Part shown: positions 1 through 8,269 of the stretch, in pieces
Position numbering within the stretch: position 1 is the stretch's first letter
How the letters are laid out: each line of letters starts with the position of its first letter
Assembly: GCA_030407315.1 (NCBI GenBank)
Contig: JALQPE010001529.1
Location: forward strand, 1 to 13,864
Origin: Asparagopsis taxiformis
Taxonomy: Eukaryota > Rhodophyta > Florideophyceae > Bonnemaisoniales > Bonnemaisoniaceae
DNA length: 13,864 nucleotides
Reading direction: 5' to 3'
Position numbers and translations under genes: made by a program
Notes under the pieces: model-generated
Databases searched by the model: none
What the model was told of the DNA's origin: nothing
The model's input: only the letters and a program-made list of their open reading frames with translations

Positions 1-2090
1 AGATGAAAGCACGCAGTCGAGCATCGGTCTCTATCTGGATGGCGGCGTGATTGACATCGTGTCGGCGCCGTTGGGAGGAGATTGGAGCGGGTCGAATGGC
101 GCTGCTTTCGGGGTGGCCAGTTCGTCCTTGGCGGGCACCGGGACGAATGGGTCCCTAGATAGCATTGCCTTTGCTTCGGGGCGTTTGGACGCTCGCGGAT
201 TGGAAGTGTTTCCCGGGCGGCTCTACGGACTGTTTTTCGGACACGGACGGCGATGGGATGGATGACGCCTGGGAGATCGAGTTTGCAGGTGATCTGACGT
301 CATTGTCGGCGGAGGGAGACCAAGATGACGATGGCCTGACGGATCTTGGGGAATATGTGAATGGTACGGATCCGACCGTGATGACAGTGATGAAGACGGG
401 CTGTCCGATGGTGCGGAAATCGGCGGGGATCCGGTTTCCAATCCCAATCAGGCGACACCGATGGGGATGGCCTGTCCGATGGCGAAGAGGTCAACACCAT
501 GGCTCGGATCCCACAAAGACCGATTCGGATGGCGATGGTTTTTCCGATGGTTTGAAGTCGCTCAAGGGAGTGCCCCAACGATGCAGGTCAGGTGCCCTCC
601 TCACCCTTTGGCGAACCGACGGCGATTTATCGGGAAACGATGGGGCTTCCCAGCTTTCATGCCTTTGGCGATTCGTTTGACACCAGGGATACCACTTGGC
701 GGGTGTGGATCGATTTCGAGAAAAGGCCGATGGCGAGCGTGAGCTGATCTTTGAGTCAGGAGGCGGCACCGTTGGGCTGTCCATGGTCTATGAAGCTCCG
801 AGCACATTGGTTTTGCGTTCGACTGGGAACGGTGGTCTGTCGCTCCTGACTGTGTCCCACGCCCTCTCTCCCCAGGAACTGGAGGCGGGTGGACTGGAAC
901 TGGTGTGGACCTACGCGGTGGATGTCAACGAGGCGGGCGACGAAGGCATGGCGATCTTCCTTGAGGGCGCTCTCGTGGCCTCCGACACCATGGAATTGGG
1001 GGGCGATTGGTCGGGAACCGACGGCGCAGCGTTTGGGGTGGCGAGCGGGAGCATCGCCGGGACGGGGACGAACGCGGCGATTTCAGCGGAGTCCCTGGTT
1101 TCCGCGACGATCGACCTGGGACGTGGGCTCGAATTTTACGGCAATTTTCTCTACCGCGGCTCGGGGGATGACCAGGACAACGATGGCTTGCCGGATTCCT
1201 GGGAGAATGAATTCTTCCCTGACAATTTGGCGATCTTGAGTCCCGATGGCGATCACGATGGGGATGGACTGATCGACCCCAGTGAGTATGCCCTGAATAC
1301 GGATCCCACGGAGGCGGATACCGATAGAGATGGCCTCGAAGACAAGGCGGAGGTCGACGCTGGGTCCAATCCGACGTTGCCTGACACCGATGGAGATGGA
1401 CTCAGCGACGGGATCGAGGTGGCCGAGAAGACGGATCCCACCAAAGGCGACACCGATGGCGATGGTTTCAGTGATGGTTTGAACGGACCGAGGGGAGTGA
1501 CCCCACCGATGCGAGCAGCGTTCCCGATGACCCTATCGGTGAGCCACCTTGATCTACACGGTGGTGGGGCGGCGCCTCACGTCGATGCGTTTTTCGTTGC
1601 TGGATGCCTCTTTCCGAGTGCTCGTGGACTTCGATGCGAAGCCCGATGGCGAGCGTGAAGTGATCTACGAGGCCGGGGGTGAACCAATGGCCTTGCGGTG
1701 GTTTATGAGGCGGAAAACACCCTTGTGCTTCGCACGTCCGGTGGAGGCGGGCAGGAGGTCGTGACTTTGAAGTATACCCTCACATTTGAACAGATTGCGG
1801 CTGGTCTGATCGATCTGACGTTCACCTATGATGTGGCCAATGAGGACGGTGCTTCCGAGGTGGTCCTGTTTGTCGATGGTCAAGAGGTTGGGCGCGCCGC
1901 TTCGGTGGCCTTGGGCGGCGACTGGAGTGGGACGAACGGTGCCAGTTTTGGCGCTGCGTCGGGATCCGTGGCCGCCGGGGGCAACAACACCGCGTTGACC
2001 GGGTCGATTTCACTTCAGGGACCATCGATTTGAGCACTGGCCTGCGCTTCTACAGCGGGGTCTTGATCTCACCGACGCCGGGAGGGCCGG
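1..2090 (+). repeat. Three tandem in-gene modules of about 915-925 bp
   Basis: The same ordered landmarks recur: DFE/DFD-KxADGEREx(I)E(A/S)GG, then VYEAxxTLVLR, then LGGDWSG, then GVASGSxAGTGTN, then a TSP3 run. The LGGDWSG codons start at 71, 996 and 1911, giving periods of 925 and 915 bp. The window edge cuts copy 1. Copy 3 has no TSP3 run and goes instead into the C-terminal sandwich. This indicates tandem duplication of a whole sandwich-plus-linker unit. Confidence 0.7.
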
Positions 2091-2352
2091 TGGATCCGGG
2101 CCCGGCGAATCACTGCCGGTGATCGAGCAGGTTCCGCCGTGGGTGATGGTTTGCGCTTGGAATGGGATCCCGCGGCCGGAGCGGTGGATATCCAATATTC
2201 TCTGATCTCGACAGTGGGAAACGATTGCCAGCGGGGTGACCGGAGAGTTTGAGGATGTGGACGGCGGTCGACAGGGCAATCCCGAAGGCTACTATCGTCC
2301 TGGTGAGCCCATGAGCTGGGCGATCTGCCATCGATTCTCTCGCTCAGGGTAG
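1..2352 (+). CDS. Large secreted TSP3-repeat / beta-sandwich protein, 3' part (5' end outside window)
   Basis: No product name is recognised beyond its domains. The reading is open from base 3 and passes through three copies of one module. Each has a beta-sandwich (LamG-like by inference) with the signature LGGDWSG(S/T)(N/D)GA at about 71, 996 and 1911. Copies 1 and 2 are followed by calcium-binding thrombospondin type-3 repeats: DTDGDGMDD near 240-265, DTDGDGLSDG near 1384-1413, DTDGDGFSDG near 1450-1479. The C-terminus (about 2130-2325) reads GLRLEWDPAAGAVDIQYS ... WETIASGVTG ... GNPEGYYR, a sandwich common at the ends of exported PVC-phylum proteins. The stop is TAG 2350-2352. Frame changes occur near 225, 385, 455, 560, 690, 1490, 1545, 1600, 1690, 2015, 2100 and 2205, probably sequencing indels. 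It is likely exported and calcium-stabilised, perhaps an adhesin or a surface binding protein. The N-terminus and any catalytic domain lie upstream. Confidence 0.75.
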
Positions 2353-2455
2353 TCACCAGTCAAAGGTTGATTGGCGGGGATACGGATTGCTGAATCGAGG
2401 AGAAAGGCATTCGTTCGGTCTGGTCCTGTGGGTGGATCGTAGGGCAGACTGAGGC
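2353..2455. other. Short intergenic spacer
   Basis: These 103 bases lie between the stop of the TSP3 protein and the ATG of the metallohydrolase. I see no convincing hairpin plus T-run and no clear -35/-10 pair. A short GAGG sits almost against the ATG at 2456, too close to be a standard ribosome binding site. The two genes run in the same direction and may be co-transcribed. Confidence 0.4.
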
Positions 2456-4953
2456 ATGCACTCTTCCCTTTCTCGGATGGTTCCGGTTCTATGGTACTGC
2501 CTCGCTCTATTCGCATCTCCTGCGGTGGCTCAGCCCGAGGTTCTTGAGATTGGCCCGGGCCAGACTGATCAGCTGCCTGGTGGCAAGGAGGCGGACGGGA
2601 TCATCGGTGACTTTGTCATGCGCAACGATCTTGTGGAGGCCGTCATTTCCCACCGGGCACCACATCGCAGGGCCAACATGAGCACGTTCTATGGGGACGG
2701 TGGCACGACGCCGGGCTGTCTCTACGACCTCACCTTCGTGGGGCGTCCAATGACCAGCTCACGATTGTCTCGCCGCTCGATCAGCGTGGGGACGTGTCCT
2801 ATGTGCGTGTCGCCGAGGAGGGGGACGAGGTCGTGGTGGAAACGGTGGTCACGGCCGCGATCAACGGAGGCATCCACAAGCGGCATGCCTATCATCTGCG
2901 CGATGGGTGGCAGGATTGCTCATCCGCTCAGAAGTTCGGAATGCGTCGGACAAGGAACACACATTCAAAGCCGTCGACAAGTGGACGAGCTTTCACGAGA
3001 CGGGTGTCTTTGAGGGGATCCGCTGGGCCGACGCGGTGGATCCCGCGGACAAGGCGGGCTACGCCTCGTGCTGGGTGTCCCATGGTGGGAGTGTGATCCC
3101 GAAAGAAGAAAGCGTCACCTGGCGCCCGGTGAATCAATTCAGCTGGCTCGATTTGTGGCCGTGGGCCGGTCGCCGGCGGAGGCAGTGGGACTGGCGGCCA
3201 GGCACCGCGAAGGGACCATCACGTATGATTTCAAGCACCGCGTTCAAGAGCAGGATGGGACGCCGATCCGCACGGCGGCGCTCAGTCTGCTCTATCGCGA
3301 AGGGGAAACGGAGAACGACTCAAGGCCTATCCAGATGAAAGCGGTCAGATTGCTTTTCCCATGATCTTGGGAGGCGGTTGGCAAGCCGAGGTTCGAGACT
3401 TCGGCCGTGAGACCGTGACCTTTGCCTGCGGCACAGGCAGTGCAAGCCAGCTCACGCCGCAGGAGCCCGCGGTGACCACGATGAGCCCGGCGACCACTGT
3501 GGCCTTTGATGTGCGTGATGGCGCGGGAAAGGCCGTGCCTTGCAAGGTGCAGTTCCTGGCGGGGGGACACGCCGTCGCCCAACTTTGGTCCTAACAATCG
3601 CGCTCATGGCTGTCTTTGACCAGTATCACTCCGCCAAGGGACAGTTTTTCCGTTCAGGTCGATCCTGGTACTTACGCCATCGTGGTCACGCGTGGAATTG
3701 AATACGGTCACGTGCGACGAGAGGTTCGTTTGGAAAAAGGGCGTCGACATCGCTTTGCGGCCACGTTGCAACGACTGGTCGACACCACGGGGTGGATCAG
3801 TGCGGATTTTCACAATCACTCCACCCCGAGTGGAGACAACACCTGCGGGACCGACGACGGGGTGATCAACATCGCGGCGAGCACATCGAGTTTGCCCCGA
3901 CCACGGAACACAATCGCATTGAGGACTGGCGGCCGACCATTGAGCGTCTCGGCCTGAGTGACGAAATCCAGACGGTGCCTGGATTGGAACTGACGGGCAC
4001 GGGGGCGCACTTCAATGTCTTCCCTCTTGAAGTGAGCCCTATCGCCAGGACAACGGAGCTCCCGTGTGGCAGAAGGATCCTCGTCTGAATGCCGTGGTGT
4101 TACGGGACCACCAGAAGGTGGAAGCAGATCGGTGGATCCAGGTCAATCATCCTGACATGACCGAAAACTTCATCGATCGCGACGGCGACGGTCGGGCGGA
4201 TGGAGGTTATCTCGCGCTGGGAAGCCTGATCGACGGCATCGAGACCCAGAACTACCTCGGTGGTGAAATTCTCTTGGGCGCCCCTACAAGATCGTCAAAG
4301 ATCCCAAGATCCTCGCGCGCCAGGTGCGTCAGGTGCGTGAGTTCATTTGGTTGCAATTGCTCAACCAGGGGCATCGGGTTTGGGCGTGTGTGTGGCCGAT
4401 GCGCACACCGTCCATGGCAATGGGGTAGGGAGCTGGCGCAACTATCTTCCCTCTTCCACAGACAAGCCGGCTGAGATCGATTGGCGAGAAATGGTCCGCC
4501 ACGCCAAGGCGGGCCGCATGATGGTGACGAGTGGGCCGTTTCTCAAGGTGAAACCGATGATGGCACGATCGCTGGCGGGACGACACGGGCGTCCCAAGAG
4601 ATTGGGTTGAAGGTGCATGTGCAATGCACCGATTGGATCGAGATCGATCGTGTGCAGGTGCTCGTCAACGGCGCCGCGGTCAAGAGCTTGAATTACACAC
4701 GTCAAACGCATCCCGATGGTTTCAGGACGGGGTGACGGTGTTTGATCAGACCCTCACGGTGCCACTGAGCCGGGACAGTCATCTGATCGTCGTGCTTACG
4801 GCAGTGAGAGCACCCTCGAAATTGGCTACGGGTCCAGCACGCAGTCGGCCATGCACCTTGCGCCTACAACAACCCCATCTTCGTGGATGTGGACGGGGGC
4901 GGCTTCCAACCCAATCATGACACGCTAGCTATCCCCTGCCCGTGCCGGTCTGA
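2456..4953 (+). CDS. Secreted CehA/McbA-family metallohydrolase (PHP-like)
   Basis: The predicted protein has about 830 residues. It starts with a signal peptide (VPVLWYCLALFASPAVAQ) and continues into GGKEADGIIGDFVMRNDLVE. A beta-rich middle includes VQVDPGTYAIVVTRGIEYGH, a carboxypeptidase-regulatory/Ig-like turn. The catalytic part has the metal-ligand motifs of the CehA/McbA PHP superfamily: ADFHNHSTPSGDN near 3805-3840, PTTEHNRI near 3900-3925 and ADAHTVHGN near 4396-4422. MVTSGPFL (near 4520-4545) and NPIFVDVDGGGF (near 4870-4905) follow, as in homologous exported enzymes. Family members hydrolyse phosphoester or carbamate-type bonds, but the substrate here is unknown. About 15 frame changes are needed (for example near 2750, 2930, 3120, 3340, 3570, 3880, 4040, 4285, 4385, 4555, 4730, 4810, 4935). 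The end is taken as TGA 4951-4953, giving DTL..PLPVPV; the unshifted frame would run to 5014. Confidence 0.8.
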
Positions 4954-5040
4954 CAGTGAAGGAAGTGGAAGGCCATTTGGCACGGCCCAAGTGAGATTGG
5001 TTGTGGTCGTGTGAGCTTGAGTACGAGTGCGAGTGCGAAC
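4954..5040. other. Short spacer with GAGTGC-like hexamers before the left array
   Basis: This stretch follows the metallohydrolase stop. It ends in a degenerate run of GAGTAC/GAGTGC hexamers (about 5019-5038) immediately before the first 104-bp unit, perhaps slipped copies of the array's own CGAGTGC. No gene is seen. Confidence 0.4.
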
Positions 5041-5454
5041 TGGAGAACGAGTGCCCTCACTCGTTGGCGAGCGTCGCGAGCCTTTAAGCGGCTGTGCAGT
5101 CGAGTAGCATGGCGTAGGAGAGCTGGCTCGTTTGCGACGTGAGTTGGAGAACGAGTGCCCTCACTCGTTGGCGAGCGTCGCGAGCCCTTAAGTGGCTGTG
5201 CAGCCGAGTAGCGGGGCGTAGAAGAGCCCGCCCGTTTGCAGCGCGAGTTGGAGAACGAGTGCCCTCACTCGTTGGCGAGCATCGTGAGCCTCAACGACGG
5301 TGTGCAGCCGAGTAGCAGGGCGTAGAAGAGCCCGCTTGTTTGCAACGCGAGTTGGAGAACGAGTGCCCTCACTCGTTGGCGAGCGTCGCGAGCCTTTATG
5401 CGGCTGTGGAGCCGAGTAGCAGGCGTAGAAGAGCCCGCTTGTTTTCAACGCGAG
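5041..5454 (+). repeat. Left tandem array: four 104-bp units with a hairpin core
   Basis: Units begin at 5041, 5145, 5249 and 5353, an exact 104-bp period; the last ends at 5454 and has lost a base or two. The first 32 bases of all four are identical. They contain the 20-base inverted repeat AACGAGTGCCCTCACTCGTT (8-bp stem, CCCT loop) at 5046-5065, 5150-5169, 5254-5273 and 5358-5377. The remaining part varies by substitutions. Every unit ends in a variant of TGCAACGCGAG. There is no unique spacer, so it is not a CRISPR. It begins 87 bases after the stop of the metallohydrolase gene. Confidence 0.9.
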
Positions 5455-5800
5455 GCGATGTGCCCAACGAGTGAGGGCATCTCGTTCTCCATTGGAACAC
5501 GAGGATGCAAGGACGATTGAGGGGCGGGGGTAACGCCATTCGAATGCAACGCGAGGTTGATGTGCCCAACGAGTGAGGGCACTCGTTCTCCATTGGAACA
5601 CGAGGATGCAAGGACGGATAGAGGGGCGGGGAAAACGCCATTCGAATGCAACGCGAGGTTGATGTGCCCAACGAGTGAGGGCACTCGTTCTCCATTGGAA
5701 CACGAGGATGCAAGGACGGATAGAGGGGCGGGGGAAACGCCATTCGAAGGCGACGCGTGGTTGATGTGCCCAACGAGTGAGGGCACTCGTTCTCCTCGAG
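5455..5800 (-). repeat. Right tandem array: three 102-bp units plus a partial, hairpin inverted
   Basis: The element GATGTGCCC starts at 5457, 5559, 5661 and 5763, an exact 102-bp period. Each is followed by the reverse complement of the left-array hairpin (AACGAGTG AGGG CACTCGTT) at 5466-5486 (one inserted base), 5568-5587, 5670-5689 and 5772-5791. On the minus strand the units share about 27 bases (TGGAGAACGAG...CGTTGG) with the left array, but the spacer differs (contains GAACACGAGGATGCAAGGAC on the plus strand). The last unit stops 3 bases before the acyltransferase stop codon. Because 102 is a multiple of three, several frames stay open through it; these are not called as genes. Confidence 0.9.
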
Positions 5801-5802
5801 AT

Positions 5803-6928
5803 TTACACCCGGATGAAAAGGCGTCTTTGATAGAGGTGTCGAGCCAGCCCGAGGATCGTGGCGAGAACTAGGATGGCCACCACGAGGTTGGCTTTGTCGC
5901 CCAGGAGCGTGCGAAGTCGCCCTTGACGATGCGTCGAGCGAGGTCGTCAATCGAGACGATGTTGCTGACCATGTAGAGGAACAGCGCATTGGTGCCAATC
6001 CAGACAAAGGGGAGGGACCAGCGCCGCAGGCCGCGGACATCGATGAGAAATAGAAGACAGCCATCAGGAGCGCGCTGTAGCCGCCCGCGACGAGCACGTA
6101 GGACGAGGTCCAGAGCTTCTTGATGACGGGAATTGCCATCCCCAGAGCCAGCCTAGCACGACCGCGAAGATTCCAGCCGCGCAAGTTGGAGAGCCTTTCT
6201 TGGTCTCGTCCACGTCACGTCGCCGTAGCCAGAGTCCCGTGAACACGCCGAGCAGGCAACTGCCAATGGCGGGCAGATTGCTGAGGAGCCCTTCCGGGTC
6301 GTGGGGCCATCCCATTTGTATCCTGGCAGGTAGTGCTGATCGATGTGGTTCGCGAGGTTCTTCCCTCTTCGAACTGGCCCGCCCCGATTCCTGGCACAGG
6401 GACGAAAGACATCATCATCCAGTAGCCGATCAGACAGACGGCGCAGGAGATGATGAGCCCTCGAAGGTTGAAAGCCACGAAGCAGATCCCGGCGAAGAGG
6501 TAACAGATGGCGAGGCGCTGCAGAACGCCCACGTAGCGAAGGGATTCAGCCACCTGACTGGAACCCGCATAATAGAACAATCCTAGCAGGTAAAGAATCA
6601 CGGCCCGGACCACCACTTTGCGGTAGGTTTTGGCCTTGCCGTCCCGCTCGATCGATTTGCTCAACGAAAAGACGAGGGAAACGCCGATCATGAAGACAAA
6701 AAGCGGAAGATGAGGTCGTAGAAGGTGAAGCCCTCCCAATCTTTGTGCGTGAGCTGCTGCACGGCGAGGTGATGGGCGCGTTCGGAGTGAGGTCGTTGAG
6801 CGCGCGTACCAAGGTCCCGGCACCGAGAATCCAGAACATGTCGAATCCCTGAGGGCGTCGAGGGACACGAGGCGCTGCTGCGGATCGAGCCGCGAGACAG
6901 TGGGAGTCGCGTTGGTTGAGCGGTCCAT
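5803..6928 (-). CDS. HGSNAT-like membrane acyltransferase (DUF5009 family)
   Basis: The predicted integral membrane protein has about 375 residues. The N-terminus carries QRLVSLDALRGFDMFWI, the family signature (R-x-x-SLD-x-LRG) of heparan-alpha-glucosaminide N-acetyltransferase-like and DUF5009 proteins. It is followed by FPLFVFMIGVSLVFSLSKSI, VVVRAVILYLLGLFYYAG, YVGVLQRLAICYLFAGI, LLSNLPAIGSCLLGVFTG and the conserved KKLWTSSYVLVAGGYSALLM. The last helix (NLVVAILVLATILGLARHLY) ends in RRLFIRV and TAA at 5803-5805. About ten helices are likely. Family members transfer acetyl groups to sugars across a membrane, which would suit sulfated or amino-sugar polysaccharide use; the substrate here is inferred only. 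Frame changes occur near 5920, 6050, 6130, 6355, 6710, 6800 and 6850; the last is a G-run one base short within LRG. It is convergent with the metallohydrolase and divergent from hisG. Confidence 0.85.
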
Positions 6929-7125
6929 CAGAGGCGCTTATCACCCGGCGAACGGAAAGACGAGTGTGATCGTCGGCGCTCTCGGAGAATTCCTGTGCCT
7001 CGGGCGGGGAGGCGCTCCAAACAGGGCCCAAAGGCGGGCTCCGGGCGCCTCTGGAGCAAGTTTTACTGGAATCCAGGCGACATTGGGCTTAGGCAGCGTC
7101 CCTGCTTCGCAGCGGGAATCCTGAA
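6929..7125. promoter_or_regulatory. Divergent intergenic region with nested inverted repeats upstream of hisG
   Basis: These 197 bases separate divergently read acyltransferase and hisG, so promoters for both should lie here; I cannot assign -35/-10 boxes. An outer 7-bp stem, GAGGCGC (7009-7015) with GCGCCTC (7045-7051), encloses an inner GCCC (7026-7029)/GGGC (7036-7039). A second small hairpin, CTGC-TTC-GCAG (7102-7112), flanked by CC and GG after a bulge, lies just before the start codon and may cover the ribosome binding site. Regulatory function is inference. Confidence 0.35.
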
Positions 7126-8007
7126 ATGAGTGCCGACGAACAGATCCTCAAGATAGGGCTGCCGAAAGGGAGCCTTGAAAAGCCGACCTTCGACCTCTTC
7201 AACAAGGCTGGCTACGACATTTATGGTTCTTCCCGGTCGTATCGCCCGTCGATCGATGACAAAGAGCTTCGAATCCGCTTGTTGCGGGCCCAGGAGATTG
7301 GCCGGTATGTCCATCAAGGCTTCCTCGACTGCGGGATCACCGGCAAGGATTGGGTGGCGGAGAACGAGGCCGAAGTCGAGGTGCTCACGGATTTGCCCTA
7401 CAGCCGGCGACGGCCAACCCAACGCGCTGGGTGCTCGTGGTTCCCGAGGATTCGCCCATCCAGACGGTGCAGGATCTGGAGGGGAAATTGATCGCCACCG
7501 AGGCGCTGAATCTGACCCGCAATTTTCTCAAGGACAACGGAGTGGAGGCTCGCCTGGAGTTCAGTTGGGGAGCCACGGAAGTGAAAGTGCCCGACTTGGT
7601 GGACGCCATTGTCGACATCACGGAAACCGGATCGTCCTTGCGGGCGAACAAGCTGCGGATTGTGGCCACGCTCATGGAGTCCTTTCCCCAGTTCGTGCCA
7701 ACCGGGAGGCCGCTGCGGATCCCTGGAAACGCGCCAAAATGGAGCGACTCGTGCTGCTTCTCAAAGGGGCGCTGGAAGCTCGCGGCCGCGTGGGCTCAAG
7801 ATGAATGTGCCTCAAAAGGCCTTGCAAAGCGTTCTCGACGCCCTACCCTCCCTCCGCTTGCCCACGGTGAATGACCTTAGCCAAGGGGACTGGCTCGCTG
7901 TTGAGACGGTTCTGGAGGAAAAGGTGGTTCGGGAATGATTCCAGATCTGAAAGCGCTCGGCGCAGAAGGCATCATCGAATACCCCCCTCAACAAGATCAT
8001 TCACTGA
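7126..8007 (+). CDS. hisG: ATP phosphoribosyltransferase, long form (HisG)
   Basis: This enzyme catalyses the first step of histidine biosynthesis, joining ATP and PRPP to give phosphoribosyl-ATP in the cytoplasm. About 293 residues are read. The N-terminus has [20 protein letters not shown], then [20 protein letters not shown], then [20 protein letters not shown]. The PRPP-binding segment is [19 protein letters not shown]. The C-terminal HisG_C regulatory domain is present ([43 protein letters not shown]), so this is the long form, which does not need HisZ and is usually feedback-inhibited by histidine. The end is placed at TGA 8005-8007 (LNKIIH), reached by removing one C from the six-C run near 7982-7987. 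Other frame changes are near 7405, 7700, 7795 and 7935. No other his genes are adjacent. Confidence 0.93.
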
Positions 8008-8046
8008 CCAAGCAAGCGCTTACCACATCACTGAAGCTACCGTACC

Positions 8047-8150
8047 ATGGTTCTCTGAAGAAACGCCGAAAGACGAAGATCAACAACCACAAGCGTCGCA
8101 AGCGCATGAAGGCCAACCGGCACAAGAAGCGTTTGCGTTACAAGTCTTAG
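8047..8150 (+). CDS. AURKAIP1/COX24-like small basic protein (probable ribosome-associated peptide)
   Basis: This 34-residue, highly basic protein reads SLKKRRKTKINNHKRRKRMK followed by ANRHKKRLRYKS. The K/R-rich KRRK-x-K-x-x-x-HK-x-RKR pattern matches the COX24_C/AURKAIP1 (mS38-like) domain, found as a stand-alone small protein in several bacterial phyla and linked to the small ribosomal subunit. The start is inferred: an ATG at 8047 is followed by GGTTCT; adding one G to give ATGGGT puts it in frame with the rest (MGSLKKRR). The uninterrupted frame extends upstream to 7935 but overlaps the end of hisG out of frame. The stop is TAG 8148-8150. The gene is 39 bases after hisG and could share its transcript. 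Confidence 0.65.
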
Positions 8151-8179
8151 GCGGAGGACATCCCCTCAGAATCTCCCAT

Positions 8180-8210
8180 GGCCCGGCGGCGAAGGTCCCG
8201 GGCTCTTTCT
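8180..8210 (+). terminator. Possible Rho-independent terminator
   Basis: A 6-bp GC stem, GCCCGG (8181-8186) with CCGGGC (8198-8203), extendable by a G-T pair, is followed by TCTTTCT. It sits 30 bases after the stop of the small basic protein and would end the hisG transcript. The T-tract is interrupted, so the call is moderate. Confidence 0.5.
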
Positions 8211-8269
8211 ATGTACGCTTGAGTGGGCCGATTTGGTGCGCTTCTTGAGTTCGCCGGCCGGTGACCAGC
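8211..8269. other. Convergent spacer between the hisG cluster and amidohydrolase
   Basis: Short non-coding stretch between the candidate terminator and the amidohydrolase stop. Nothing further recognisable. Confidence 0.3.

Noticed and set aside
223..578. Minus-strand open frames rich in Ser/Pro/Arg opposite the TSP3 repeats
   Set aside because: They are shadows of the plus-strand Asp/Gly-rich calcium repeats.
5041..5800. CRISPR array
   Set aside because: The whole unit including the 'spacer' is repeated, periods are 102-104 bp, and no cas-like gene is nearby.
5455..5800. Integron attC sites (GCCCAAC fits the RYYYAAC consensus)
   Set aside because: Each unit has only one such box; the paired GTTRRRY on the same strand is missing, and there are no gene cassettes or integrase.
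5188..6184. Long minus-strand repeat proteins across the arrays
   Set aside because: They follow from a stop-free unit with length divisible by three, occur in all three frames at once, and one runs on out of frame from the true acyltransferase reading.
7081..7125. Histidine attenuator leader peptide
   Set aside because: No short frame with a run of His codons is visible upstream of hisG.
7385..7675. Minus-strand 96-codon open frame inside hisG
   Set aside because: The opposite strand carries clear HisG motifs over the same bases.
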